A stretch of 46,127 bases of DNA from Selenomonadales bacterium (GCA_900769615.1 CAAGHH010000006.1:1-46127); one strand, 5' to 3'; shown: positions 23,288 through 32,383, counted from the stretch's first letter. Program-made: numbers and translations. The notes: generated by a model not told the origin, from the letters alone.

Positions 23288-24878
23288 TATACTTCTCCTT
23301 TGCTGCTAGTTGATCATGAAAATGTTTGTTAAATGATTCTTGGGTTTGTGGGAAATCAGAACGGTAATGGGCACCACGGCTTTCCGTGCGGCGTTTGGCG
23401 GCGTTAAGTATCAATAAATCAGTGGTCAAACGGGCCCGTAAATCAAGCTCAGCTGGGGTATTGGCAGCAATACCCGCACAGGCAGCGGTTAATTTTAACA
23501 GTTTGTTTTCACCAGTTGCCAAATCTTTAGCATTGCGACTAATACCTAAATAGCGGCTCATAAGCTGCTGTGATTTTAATGTAAGCTCAGTAGTAAATGG
23601 CTGATTCTTTTCGGTTAAGGACGTTTCTTTAAAGAAAAGCTCGGTATTAGTTTTGGGAAGTCTGGTTTCATTGATTATTTTAGCCGTACGGCGGCCAAAG
23701 ACCAGTCCTTCGAGCAGGGAATTGCTGGCTAAGCGATTAGCGCCTTGCAGACCGGTGCAGGCAGCTTCGCCACAAGCATAAAGACCGGAAATATTGGTTC
23801 TGCCCCAATCATCAGTAGTGATGCCACCCATCATATAATGTGCCGCGGGGGCAATTGGAATCAGGTCTTTGGTAATGTCAATGCCGTAATCTTTACAGGT
23901 GGCCGCAATCATGGGGAATTTGGTGCTGACATCAGGAATGATGGTAGCATCAAGATAGATATGATCGACATTGGCTTTAGTCATTTCAGCAAAAATACAA
24001 CGGGCAACTACGTCACGGGGAGCAAGTTCAGCCATAGGATGTTTGCTTGGCATAAAGCGCTCTTTGCTGGTGTTCAAAAGATGAGCACCGGCACCGCGGA
24101 CTGCTTCGGATATAAGAAAGTTAGGGCAGCCGTCAAGTGCTAGTGCCGTTGGGTGAAATTGGACAAATTCCATATCGGAAAGCTTAGCGCCTGCACGATA
24201 AGCTATGGCTAAACCGCTGCCCGTAGCTCCTTCAGGATTAGTCGTATGGGAAAATAACCGGCCACAGCCACCAGTTGCCATTATGGTGTGGTCAGCTTTT
24301 AGACAAATTTTTTCGTCCTGACAAAGTGCTATTGCCCCATAGCAGCGATTATTGGCAGTTAAAATATCTACAACATAGGTATGCTCAAGTGTTTGAATAT
24401 TAGGCTCGTTTTGTACTAGCGCTATTAAAGTACGGGCAACTTCAGCACCGGTAGCATCACCATGAGCATGGACTATGCGGTTGCGGGAGTGGCAGCCTTC
24501 GCGGCCAAGCGCTAAACTGCCATCAGCGTTGCGGTCAAATTCAGCACCGTTTTTTATAAGCCAGCGGATATCAGCTGGACCCTCGGTTACTACTAACTGC
24601 GAAATGGCAGGATCAGATAAACCAGCTCCGGCGACTAAGGTATCATGAAGATGCAGCGAAATATCGTCATCTGTGCCCATGACAGCTGCAATGCCGCCTT
24701 GCGCTTTGTTAGTGTTGCTGTCAAGCAAGGTGTCACGAACGGCTAATAATACCTTTTTGCCTTGTTTAGCTAAATTAAAAGCTGCCGTGAGCCCAGCGAC
24801 ACCAGAACCTATTACCAAACATTCTGCTTGATAAGTTTTCATGGTGTCAGTAGCAAAATTCATTAAATATCTTGACAT
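23265..24878 (-). CDS. nadB: L-aspartate oxidase (NadB)
   Basis: An FAD enzyme oxidising L-aspartate to iminoaspartate; in anaerobes fumarate serves as electron acceptor. The FAD fold is GSGVAGLTAAFNLA, followed by NKAQGGIAAV, HSRNRIVHAHGDATG, EFVQFHPTAL, LISEAVRGAGAHL and the C-terminal ACGEAACTGLQGANRLASNS. The length of 537 is normal. ATG 24878 lies five bases after the nadA stop, with GGAGAAG upstream; a second ATG twelve codons later (MKTYQAE) is possible. Confidence 0.96.
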   Translation of the reverse strand: MSRYLMNFATDTMKTYQAECLVIGSGVAGLTAAFNLAKQGKKVLLAVRDTLLDSNTNKAQGGIAAVMGTDDDISLHLHDTLVAGAGLSDPAISQLVVTEGPADIRWLIKNGAEFDRNADGSLALGREGCHSRNRIVHAHGDATGAEVARTLIALVQNEPNIQTLEHTYVVDILTANNRCYGAIALCQDEKICLKADHTIMATGGCGRLFSHTTNPEGATGSGLAIAYRAGAKLSDMEFVQFHPTALALDGCPNFLISEAVRGAGAHLLNTSKERFMPSKHPMAELAPRDVVARCIFAEMTKANVDHIYLDATIIPDVSTKFPMIAATCKDYGIDITKDLIPIAPAAHYMMGGITTDDWGRTNISGLYACGEAACTGLQGANRLASNSLLEGLVFGRRTAKIINETRLPKTNTELFFKETSLTEKNQPFTTELTLKSQQLMSRYLGISRNAKDLATGENKLLKLTAACAGIAANTPAELDLRARLTTDLLILNAAKRRTESRGAHYRSDFPQTQESFNKHFHDQLAAKEKYNEFSSIR

Positions 24879-24882
24879 AATA

Positions 24883-25794
24883 TCACTTCTCCGTAATAGC
24901 CAGCATTTTTTCTAATGCCGAAACTGCTTTTTGACGAATTTCTGTTGGGACAACGATGCGAGGTTCAAGTGAAACGAGAGCATCGCGGACCTTTTCTAAA
25001 GATGTTTTTTTCATATTAATGCAAATAAGATGTGGTGACGCCATATAAAAATGCTTTTGCGGGCAACGTTCCGTGAGTTCGTACATAACACCGTTTTCGG
25101 TAGCAATGATAAATTCATTGGCTGATGATGTTTCGGCAAATTTTATAATACCGCTGGTGCTGCCTACATAATCAGCTAATGAGCGCACCTCAGGGCGACA
25201 TTCAGGATGCATTAAGATTTTAGCATCAGGGTGAGCACTTTTAGCTTTTTTTATATCGTCAGCCGTAAGGCGGGCATGAATAGGACAGCCGCCAGCCCAT
25301 TTTATTAGTGGACGCTTGCTTTCACTTTCGGCAAAGGAGCCAAGGTTACCATCGGGTAAAAAGATAACTTCCTTATTCTTGGGGAGAGATTTTACGACAG
25401 CAGCGGCGTTGGAAGAGGTGCAGCAAATATCGCTCATAGCTTTTACGGAAGCTGGTGTATTTACATAGGAAACAATTAAAGCATAAGGATGCTCAGAGCG
25501 AATTTTGCGAACATCAGCTTCGAGTGCGTCAGTAAACATTTGGCAGCCAGCATCAATCGCCGGCAGCAGGGTTATCTTGTCAGGCGATAAAATATTAGCA
25601 GTTTCCGCCATAAAACGCACTCCGCAAAATACGATAACATCGGCATCAGTGCTGGCGGCTTTACGTGATAAGCCGAAAGAATCACCGGTAAAATCAGCGA
25701 TTTCCTGAATTTCTTCGGGCTGGTAAACATGCGCTAAAATAATGGCATTTCGTTCTTTTTTTAAGCGCATTATTTCATCAAAAATATCTTCCAT
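24883..25794 (-). CDS. nadA: Quinolinate synthase (NadA)
   Basis: Joins iminoaspartate with dihydroxyacetone phosphate using a [4Fe-4S] cluster, in partnership with NadB. Likely cluster ligands by spacing are C84 (DAGCQM), C170 (GGCPIH) and C258 (LICINM). Other motifs are ILAHVYQPEEIQEIADFTGDS (the substrate loop), YVNTPASVKA, CCTSSNA and HPECRPEV. The 303-residue length is the compact form. AGGAAG precedes the ATG. First gene of the operon, with a 46-base palindrome just upstream. Confidence 0.96.
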   Translation of the reverse strand: MEDIFDEIMRLKKERNAIILAHVYQPEEIQEIADFTGDSFGLSRKAASTDADVIVFCGVRFMAETANILSPDKITLLPAIDAGCQMFTDALEADVRKIRSEHPYALIVSYVNTPASVKAMSDICCTSSNAAAVVKSLPKNKEVIFLPDGNLGSFAESESKRPLIKWAGGCPIHARLTADDIKKAKSAHPDAKILMHPECRPEVRSLADYVGSTSGIIKFAETSSANEFIIATENGVMYELTERCPQKHFYMASPHLICINMKKTSLEKVRDALVSLEPRIVVPTEIRQKAVSALEKMLAITEK

Positions 25795-25822
25795 AATGGT
25801 TCTTCCTTTTTGTGTATGTAAA

Positions 25823-25868
25823 TATAATAATATTGTCTACTGTCATGACAGTAGACAATATTATTATA
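25823..25868. promoter_or_regulatory. Perfect 46-base palindrome upstream of nadA, probable NAD-repressor operator
   Basis: Two perfect 23-base arms meet at TGTCA|TGACA with no loop; the core reads GTCTACTGTCATGACAGTAG and AT-rich tails flank it. On the minus strand TTGTCT followed 17 bases later by CAATAT falls inside it, so a bound protein would block the nadA promoter. Repressors of NAD genes in Firmicutes (NiaR type) use palindromic sites; I do not claim the exact consensus. It lacks a T-run, so it is not a terminator. Confidence 0.6.
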
Positions 25869-25923
25869 AGCGTAAATTTTTAAGCTGGCAAGTAAGAATC
25901 AATTTAACAGCTAGATAAAATAA

Positions 25924-25968
25924 AAGCTGTGCATAACTTGGCAAAAAAGACCTAGTTATGCACAGCTT
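25924..25968 (-). terminator. Terminator of the racemase gene
   Basis: AAGCTGTGCATAACT-N-GG and CC-N-AGTTATGCACAGCTT pair around a short A-rich loop. On the minus strand the hairpin is followed by TTTATTTTA. Confidence 0.7.
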
Positions 25969-26007
25969 AAGTGCAATTTGTGGATAAAATTGTGGATAAT
26001 TTATACG

Positions 26008-26721
26008 TTAAGCTCGTTGCGGCAGATGGGAAATAACTTTTCCGCCAGCTTCAGCTACGGCTTTCTCGGCTAAGACCTCGGTGGCATCGATAAATTTGCC
26101 GGTCAAGTGATACATAGTGACAGCTACTGGTACTTCAGTACAGCCAAGAATAAAAGCTTCGGCACCAGCCTGTTCCATAGCTTGCAGAACTTTTTGTACG
26201 GGCTTAGTGTCATAATTAGTATCATTAGCTTTTACGCCGCGATAAATCATATCGTGGATAACTGGTTCCTGGGTTTCATTTGGCTGCAAGACCTCAACAC
26301 CAGCTTTTTGCAAAGCTTGTTGATAAATACCAGCATGACAGGTACCAGCTGACGCTAGCAAGCCGACTTTTTTATATCCTTGTGCCGCACAAAAATCAGC
26401 AGTAGCTTCAATCATACTAATGACAGGTATTTTTAAATTAGGTGTTAGCTGTGGCAAAAAATAATGGGCAGTATTGCAGCCGATTATCAAAAAATCAGCA
26501 CCGGCTGCTGTCAACCGGTCAGCAGATTTTTGCATTTCGGGTACTGGATTGGCACCTTGTCCCATAATAGCTGCCGTGCGATCAGGGATATTGGTATTGT
26601 TGTCAACTAGAATGTGAATATGCTCTTGATCTTCTTGGGCATCGGTAGCCAAAATAACTTTTTGCATCAAATCAACAGTTGCCATAGGACCCATGCCGCC
26701 AATTATACCGATTGTTTTCAT
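26008..26721 (-). CDS. Aspartate/glutamate racemase family protein
   Basis: A cofactor-free two-cysteine racemase of the Asp/Glu family, giving D-aspartate or D-glutamate. GIIGGMGPMATVDL at the start is typical of the aspartate racemase branch; the catalytic Cys residues are in IGCNTAHYF and LGCTEVPVA. There are 237 residues from ATG 26721, chosen because AGGAGG ends seven bases before it; a TTG further upstream would swallow that site. It is monocistronic and lies between nadABC and the two-component genes. Which amino acid is used cannot be told; broad-specificity members (YgeA type) exist. Confidence 0.87.
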   Translation of the reverse strand: MKTIGIIGGMGPMATVDLMQKVILATDAQEDQEHIHILVDNNTNIPDRTAAIMGQGANPVPEMQKSADRLTAAGADFLIIGCNTAHYFLPQLTPNLKIPVISMIEATADFCAAQGYKKVGLLASAGTCHAGIYQQALQKAGVEVLQPNETQEPVIHDMIYRGVKANDTNYDTKPVQKVLQAMEQAGAEAFILGCTEVPVAVTMYHLTGKFIDATEVLAEKAVAEAGGKVISHLPQRA

Positions 26722-26799
26722 GGTAAAACCTCCTGCCAATAATAAACTTGTACTTTGTATACATTATAACGCTAAGCACCAAGTTTTGCTATAGAAAAA

Positions 26800-27678
26800 T
26801 TAGCGATTGGCCATATCAAAGAGGGCGGTAATAAATTTTTTAATATTAATGTGAATATGAGACATGGTCGGCTTTTGCTCAGCTTCGATAAGGCGCATAG
26901 TATTGCGAATATCGGTATAATCGAAAAACAGCGGGGCATATTCTTCAAATTTTGGATTGGTATAATCTACGGCTCCAGTAGTAGCTAAATTTATATGTCC
27001 CTGGTAAATAGTGCGACGCAGCCGCTGTTCCATAGCTTTTGCTTCCTTACTGCTGTCGCTATTTCCTTGACGGCTTTCGGCGACAGCGGTAAATAGTGTT
27101 TTTAATGAAGGCAGCGAGCTTGGTTTGTTGTTTTCCAGCCAATCGAGAATAGCTAGCAGGTCACTAGCACCTGGAGCGTTAGCGATACCGAGATCTTTCA
27201 AGATAGCTTCACCACGTTTTTTTAGACCAGATTTTTCTTGCGGGGAAACAGGCTTTGCCATTGGTGTCAGATGGGATAAAGAGTTTTGCAAATTTTGTGC
27301 AAAAGCTGCTAGCTTTAAATGTTCAATAGTGTTACGAATGACGCTGACGATTTCATTGCGATTCAAGGGTTTAGTTATGTAGGAATCAACACCATCAGCG
27401 TAAGCTTTGCCGACAAGCTCCTTGCTTTCAACCTGTGATAACATGATGATTTTGCCATTAAAGCCCGTGCGGATTTTATTGATGGCAGTAATGCCATCAA
27501 TACCTGGCATTAGCATATCAATAATTAAGATGTCAATTTGATTTTGGCTAAGCAAGGAGTTATCCAGGCTGACAGCTGAATCAAGACTTTGGACGATAGT
27601 GCCTAATTCATAATCTTCAATTATATCTTGCAGCATCATACGCACTGCGTCATCATCGTCAATGAGCATAATATTCAT
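26800..27678 (-). CDS. Response regulator of the YcbB/GlnL family
   Basis: Residues 1-120 are a receiver domain with the acidic pocket DDDD (7-10), phospho-acceptor D54 (IIDMLMPG) and the Lys in SYITKPL. Residues about 145-292 form the YcbB-type output domain (GEAILKDLGIANAPGASDLLAI, RQRRTIYQGHINLATTG-like segment, FFDYTDIRNTMRLIE). Bacillus GlnL (YcbB), which activates glutamine-use genes, has this layout. The gene overlaps the kinase gene by ATGA. A TTTTGT-N4-TTTTGT repeat, the site I recall for GlnL, stands in front of the divergent transporter gene, the likely target. Confidence 0.85.
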   Translation of the reverse strand: MNIMLIDDDDAVRMMLQDIIEDYELGTIVQSLDSAVSLDNSLLSQNQIDILIIDMLMPGIDGITAINKIRTGFNGKIIMLSQVESKELVGKAYADGVDSYITKPLNRNEIVSVIRNTIEHLKLAAFAQNLQNSLSHLTPMAKPVSPQEKSGLKKRGEAILKDLGIANAPGASDLLAILDWLENNKPSSLPSLKTLFTAVAESRQGNSDSSKEAKAMEQRLRRTIYQGHINLATTGAVDYTNPKFEEYAPLFFDYTDIRNTMRLIEAEQKPTMSHIHINIKKFITALFDMANR

Positions 27679-29039
27679 GATAAAAGTCCTTTCTCAATAG
27701 CAGCGACAGGAGTTGATTTTTCAGCTGGGCGGTGCAGCTTTTTGCACGGCAGAATTATTTGGCAGGTAACGGAGTTTTTTCCGTCTGAGGTAATGGTGAT
27801 AGTGCCGCCTAGACCCTCGGTCTGATGTTTGACATAAGTAAGACCAACACCGCTTGAGGCCTTGCCTGAACTGTCAAATTTAGTGGTATAACCAGGACTG
27901 AAAACCTGCTTTAGCCGGTGCGGAGCGATAAAGCTGCCGGTATTGTGCAAATTTATGCGCAGCCGGCCGTCGCTGCGTCCACCATCAATGGAGAGGGTAA
28001 TGGTTCCCTGCTCTTTTATGGCTTCTACCGCATTGGCAGCTAAATTATTCAGAATAGAAAGCAACAGAAATACATGCAGCGGAGGCAGCTTGGGAGGGAC
28101 ATGCATACTAAAGGTAATATCTTTGTTTAGTGACCGAGCGTATTTTTGCTGCGTATTGATAAGAAGCCGGCCAATTTTGTCAGGGGGCAGATAGTCATCA
28201 ACATGGCGATTGCTGGTGAGCTCGGATAAGCCAGCATAAATTCGTTGATGATTCTTTTTTATATCATGACATTCGCCAGCTATGCGCAAAATTTCTTCAG
28301 CCAAAGCGTTATCTTTGGCATCATGGGCATTAGCCTTTAATTGCTGATAGACATTATAGCAGTCTTTGGTGACGGCTTCAGCATTTTTTAGCGTGCAGCG
28401 CAGTTCAAATACTTCCTCGTAAAGTCCTGAAATTAAGAGAGATAACCGATCCTTTTCTTTGGCTTTGCGGGCTAGCCTGGCTTCGGTGTTGTACAGCTGA
28501 AAGAGAAAGAAAAAAGACAGGATGAAGAAACAGCGCAGGATAGCAATAAATAGAAGTTTGCCGAGCATTGTTAAGGTAAGACTATGATAAGGCGTAATAC
28601 TTATCGCACTCATGGCGGAAAGTTCGGCGACGCTGGCGAAAACTTCAGCAATGATTGACCAGATAGCAATTTCAATGGCCTGCTCATAAATCGTCCGGCG
28701 ATGGAGTTTGGGTAAGGCGAAGAATAAGGCATAACTAAAATAGTAGAAAAAATTTGGCAGGTGCAGATAAAGTGCCTCAGCAACAGGCAGGCCTGCCCAA
28801 CAGTCGAGACCGGTTCTGAATAGCATGACGGTAATTCCTGTGGCAAAGCCTGATAGCAGCCGGGGGAACTTATCTAACCAAAGCAGAAAAAGCAAAAATA
28901 CTGGTGAGCCAAAACTAACCCTAAAGGCAATAAAATCATCACTAAAGGGATGGATTTGCGGTTCGCCGGCGATAGGAACCAATAGCAGCATTAGTGTAAA
29001 AATAAAATAATCATAGCGGGTTCGGGATGAATACGTCAA
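27675..29039 (-). CDS. Sensor histidine kinase, YcbA/DcuS-like, multi-pass membrane
   Basis: The N-terminal half (1-185) has about six hydrophobic helices with short loops and no large external domain, so the signal is probably sensed in or at the membrane. A coiled helix (about 185-255) leads to the phosphorylation site CHDIKKNHQRI with H258. The ATPase part has the N box NNLAANAVEAI and the G box SSGVGLTYVKHQTEGLGGTI. The start is TTG 29039, supported by GGAGG nine bases upstream. It is encoded with its partner regulator (ATGA overlap) and divergent from a DASS transporter, so the ligand is likely that transporter's substrate or glutamine/dicarboxylate status. Confidence 0.85.
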   Translation of the reverse strand: MTYSSRTRYDYFIFTLMLLLVPIAGEPQIHPFSDDFIAFRVSFGSPVFLLFLLWLDKFPRLLSGFATGITVMLFRTGLDCWAGLPVAEALYLHLPNFFYYFSYALFFALPKLHRRTIYEQAIEIAIWSIIAEVFASVAELSAMSAISITPYHSLTLTMLGKLLFIAILRCFFILSFFFLFQLYNTEARLARKAKEKDRLSLLISGLYEEVFELRCTLKNAEAVTKDCYNVYQQLKANAHDAKDNALAEEILRIAGECHDIKKNHQRIYAGLSELTSNRHVDDYLPPDKIGRLLINTQQKYARSLNKDITFSMHVPPKLPPLHVFLLLSILNNLAANAVEAIKEQGTITLSIDGGRSDGRLRINLHNTGSFIAPHRLKQVFSPGYTTKFDSSGKASSGVGLTYVKHQTEGLGGTITITSDGKNSVTCQIILPCKKLHRPAEKSTPVAAIEKGLLS

Positions 29040-29098
29040 TATAAAATGCCTCCAATAGAAAAAATTTATAAAAAAATAAATGTAGGAAATGTATCGGA

Positions 29099-29118
29099 TT
29101 TTGTAGTTTTTTGTAGTT
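29099..29118 (+). promoter_or_regulatory. Tandem repeat TTTTGT-N4-TTTTGT, probable response-regulator site
   Basis: Two perfect 10-base copies of TTTTGTAGTT lie head to tail, 96 bases before the transporter start and 60 bases before the kinase start. I recall TTTTGT-N4-TTTTGT as the reported Bacillus subtilis GlnL site. A -10-like TATATT follows at 29126-29131. Confidence 0.65.
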
Positions 29119-29213
29119 ATTTGGTTATATTAATACCATCAATTAAAACATAAGTCAAACGGAACAATAAATCTTATTAAACGGTTGTTGACTTTATGAA
29201 GGGGGAATTTTTC

Positions 29214-30644
29214 ATGAGCAATCAAAACAAGGAGACTAAGATGAGCCCGTTGATGCGTGGACTTATCTGTGTCGCTATCGGCATGATTATTTGGTTTTTG
29301 CCAGCACCAACAGGCGTTGGACCGCAGGCATGGGGACTTTTAGCTGTATTTATCGCAACTATTGCTGGCTTTATCTTGCAGCCGATTCCTATTGGTGCGG
29401 TAGCGATTATCGCCTGTGCTTTACTGCCAGTGCTTGGCATTATGAAAGCTGGCGAGGCTTTGGCAGGTTTTTCCAACACGACGATATGGCTTATCGTATC
29501 AGCGTTTATGTTTGCTGAGGGCTTTATCAAAACTGGTCTTGGTAAAAGAATTTCTTATATGCTGTTATCCAAATTTGGCAGCAGTTCCTTAAGAGTTGCT
29601 TATGTTATGAGTGCAGCTGATTTTATCATTGCACCGTTTACGCCATCCAATACCGCGCGTGGCGGCGGTATTATTTATCCGATAGTTCGCAGTGTTACGG
29701 CAGCTGTTGGTGCTGATGCGGTTAAGGGCAAGAACACTCGTACTGGTGCTTTCCTGATGTTTAGTGCGTATGCTGCGGTTATTACGTCAGCTTGTATCTT
29801 TCTTACGGGCGCTTCTAACAACGTGCTTTGCAACACGCTGGCGCAAGAAATTTTTGGAACTTCTATTGGCTGGGGAGACTGGTTCCTGGCATGTATTATT
29901 CCAGGTTTGATTTTATCAATAGCTACCCCGTATATTCTTTATAAATTAATCAATCCAGAGCTTAAAAAGACACCGGAAACAATGGCGATGGCTAAAGCTG
30001 AGTTAAGTCAGATGGGGCCGATGTCGGTTAAGGAAAAAATTCTTTGTGTAATATTTGTTATCGCGCTTATTATGTGGGCAACTGGCTCTATTCATCATAT
30101 TGATTCGGCATTTGTAGCACTTTTGGGCTTATCAGCAATGCTTTTGACCAAAATTCTTGATTGGAGCGATGTTACGAAACAGCATGGTGCTTGGGACGTA
30201 CTCGTTTGGATGGGCGTGCTGGTAAATATGGCGGCTTATCTGTCCAAATTTGGTTTGATGAAGTGGTTTGCGGTAACGATGGCGGCTGAATTTGCTGGTA
30301 TGTCGTGGCTCATGATGCTCATTGTCTTAAGCCTTATTTATACCTTTGCGCACTATCTTTTAGCTAGTAACAGTGCTCATATCATGGCTTTGTTTGCAGC
30401 TTTTGCGACAATTCTGGTAGCTGCTGGCGCTCCGGTATTAGGCGTATTGATTCTGTTAGGTGCTCTTTGCAACAGTGCTTCTTTCCTTACTCATTATGGC
30501 TGCGGTGTTACGCCAATATTCTTTGGCGCTGGCTTTATGGGTCAGGGCGAATGGTGGAAGATCGGTTTTATCATTACTGTTTTGCATATTGTGGTATGGA
30601 TGGGAATTGGTTTGCCGGTTATGAAAGTGTTAGGTATGCTTTAA
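29214..30644 (+). CDS. DASS-family anion/dicarboxylate transporter (CitT/TtdT/SodiT1-like)
   Basis: A membrane carrier of 476 residues and about 12 helices in the divalent anion:sodium symporter family. Landmarks are PTGVGPQAWGLLAVFIATIAGFI, ALAGFSNTTIWLIVSAFMFA, FIIAPFTPSNTARGGGI (first substrate loop, SNT motif) and YLLASNSAHIMALFAAF (second SN motif). This branch exchanges dicarboxylates such as malate, 2-oxoglutarate, tartrate or succinate. ATG 29214 was chosen because GAAGGGGGA precedes it; ATG 29196 lies upstream of that site. Next to aspartase and a YcbA/YcbB-like pair, uptake of C4 acid or export of succinate is likely. Confidence 0.88.
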   Translation: MSNQNKETKMSPLMRGLICVAIGMIIWFLPAPTGVGPQAWGLLAVFIATIAGFILQPIPIGAVAIIACALLPVLGIMKAGEALAGFSNTTIWLIVSAFMFAEGFIKTGLGKRISYMLLSKFGSSSLRVAYVMSAADFIIAPFTPSNTARGGGIIYPIVRSVTAAVGADAVKGKNTRTGAFLMFSAYAAVITSACIFLTGASNNVLCNTLAQEIFGTSIGWGDWFLACIIPGLILSIATPYILYKLINPELKKTPETMAMAKAELSQMGPMSVKEKILCVIFVIALIMWATGSIHHIDSAFVALLGLSAMLLTKILDWSDVTKQHGAWDVLVWMGVLVNMAAYLSKFGLMKWFAVTMAAEFAGMSWLMMLIVLSLIYTFAHYLLASNSAHIMALFAAFATILVAAGAPVLGVLILLGALCNSASFLTHYGCGVTPIFFGAGFMGQGEWWKIGFIITVLHIVVWMGIGLPVMKVLGML

Positions 30645-30667
30645 ACAGCATTTCAGCGTGGTTAGTA

Positions 30668-30714
30668 TGTATTGTGAGAATTGTGTGTCAAAAATGTACA
30701 ATTTTCACAATACA
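30668..30714. repeat. Inverted repeat between the transporter and aspartase genes
   Basis: TGTATTGTGAGAATTG (30668-30683) and its near complement (30699-30714) match in 15 of 16 positions. No T-run follows on the plus strand, so it is not a simple terminator; it may be a protein site or an mRNA 3' end. Confidence 0.5.
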
Positions 30715-30731
30715 AAAACATAAAAATGTAC

Positions 30732-30760
30732 TTGCATGTATTTTGTATACATGGTACAAT
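30732..30760 (+). promoter_or_regulatory. aspA promoter with operator palindrome in the spacer
   Basis: TTGCAT (30732-30737), a 17-base spacer, TACAAT (30755-30760). The spacer is filled by CATGTAT-TTTGT-ATACATG (30735-30753), a perfect 7-bp inverted repeat. A protein bound there would block RNA polymerase. The regulator is unknown. Confidence 0.65.
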
Positions 30761-30882
30761 AAAGACAAGTTAAGGATATCAAATCATTTACAAAATTTAT
30801 TAAAAATTTAAGTTGGATTCAGGAAATGTTAGAGTTATGTTTTGGCAGCTGAGCTGCTGGAAAAGAAAGGAACGTGGAAAAG

Positions 30883-32271
30883 ATGAGAAAAGAACATGAT
30901 TTCATTGGTGAACTCGAAGTACCGGATAATGTTTACTATGGCGTTCAGACGATGCGGGCTATTGACAACTTTAAGATTACTGGTCAGATAATCGATTCGG
31001 ATTTTGTGCAGGCTTTCGCTAAAGTAAAGAAAGCAACTATCTTGGCTAATCTGGCTACGGGCCGTATGCCAAAAGAAATTGGCGAAGCTTTAGCACAGGC
31101 TGCTGACGAGATTATCGCAGGACAGATGCTCGATCAGTTCCCAGTTGATCCGATTCAGGGTGGCGCTGGTACTTCGGTTAACATGAACGTTAATGAGGTA
31201 CTCAGCAACCGGGCTTTGGAGATTATTGGCAAACCAAAAGGAAGCTACGATATCATTTCGCCGAATAACCATGCTAACATGGCTCAGTCAACTAACGATG
31301 CCTTCCCGACGAGCATAAAAGTTTGCTTAAGCCATAAAGCTAAAAAACTTACGGCATCTTTAGACCGTTTGGCAACCGAGCTGGAGAAAAAAGCTGTTGA
31401 ATACAAAGACATTTTGAAGATGGGCCGTACGCATTTACAGGATGCAGTTCCTATAACGCTTGGTCAGGAAATGGGCTCCTATGCATCGGCAGTTCGTCGT
31501 GGCATTGCTCGTATCAATCATGCAGTAGATGAAATCCATGTTATCAACATGGGCGGCACGGCTGTAGGTACTGGCCTTAATGCTGAACCGGCTTACATTA
31601 CCGAAGTTGCTAAGAAACTTACGGAAGTAACTGGTGAAAAATATGTTACGGCTGATAACATCATTGATGCTACCAACAATACTGATGGTTTCTCCGATGT
31701 ATCAAGCGCTATGAAAACGACGGCGCTCGTGCTCATCAAGATGGCTAATGATTTCCGTCTGATGGCATCTGGTCCACGTTGCGGTCTCAACGAGCTTAAG
31801 CTCCCGAAACGTCAGCCTGGTTCTTCAATTATGCCAGGTAAAGTAAATCCGGTTATCGCTGAAGTTCTGGATCAGGCTTGCTATCAGGTAGTAGCTAACG
31901 ATATTGCTGTTTCCCTCGGCGTTGAAAATGGTCAGTTTGAATTAAATGTTATGGAGCCGGTAATTTCGTTCAACATGTTCAATTCCATGAAATTCATGAC
32001 CAATGCGGTAAATACTTTTGTTGATAAGCTCCTCATTGATTTGGAACCAAACAAAGAACAGTGCCAGGAATGGCTCGATAAGAGCGTTGGTGTAGTAACG
32101 GCAATGTTGCCACATATTGGTTATGAAAATTCGGCTATGATTGCCAAAGAGGCATATAACACTGGCAAACCAGTTCGGGAGGTAATTCTCGAAAAGGGTC
32201 TGATATCTAAAGAAAAAATGGATAAAATCCTTTCCCCGAAACAGATGACGACTCCTGGTATTGCTGGCTGA
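30883..32271 (+). CDS. aspA: Aspartate ammonia-lyase (aspartase)
   Basis: Splits L-aspartate into fumarate and ammonia; in an anaerobe the fumarate can feed reduction to succinate. The fumarase/aspartase signature GSSIMPGKVNPV is at about 313-324. Aspartase rather than fumarase is favoured by DFIGELEVPDNVYYGVQTMRA at the start and GRTHLQDAVPITLGQEMGSY in the active region; SPNNHANMAQSTNDAFPT also fits. ATG 30883 gives the usual MRKEHDF start; GTG 30874 is only three bases from the AAAGG site. It has its own promoter and terminator. Confidence 0.9.
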   Translation: MRKEHDFIGELEVPDNVYYGVQTMRAIDNFKITGQIIDSDFVQAFAKVKKATILANLATGRMPKEIGEALAQAADEIIAGQMLDQFPVDPIQGGAGTSVNMNVNEVLSNRALEIIGKPKGSYDIISPNNHANMAQSTNDAFPTSIKVCLSHKAKKLTASLDRLATELEKKAVEYKDILKMGRTHLQDAVPITLGQEMGSYASAVRRGIARINHAVDEIHVINMGGTAVGTGLNAEPAYITEVAKKLTEVTGEKYVTADNIIDATNNTDGFSDVSSAMKTTALVLIKMANDFRLMASGPRCGLNELKLPKRQPGSSIMPGKVNPVIAEVLDQACYQVVANDIAVSLGVENGQFELNVMEPVISFNMFNSMKFMTNAVNTFVDKLLIDLEPNKEQCQEWLDKSVGVVTAMLPHIGYENSAMIAKEAYNTGKPVREVILEKGLISKEKMDKILSPKQMTTPGIAG

Positions 32272-32302
32272 TATATATAAAATGGCTTTTCCATAGTTCT
32301 AA

Positions 32303-32330
32303 GTCCCTCCCTTCACAGGGAGGGGCTTTT
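32303..32330 (+). terminator. Terminator of aspA
   Basis: GTCCCTCCC pairs with GGGAGGGGC around a six-base loop, followed by four T. Confidence 0.75.
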
Positions 32331-32383
32331 AGTATATTATAGTAGTGGTATTAGTTATAATTTACTGAGGGGATTATGGCAAC

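Noticed and set aside
29040..29213. Catabolite-responsive (cre) element in front of the DASS transporter
   Set aside because: No convincing match to the palindromic cre consensus; the TTTTGT direct repeat explains the region better.
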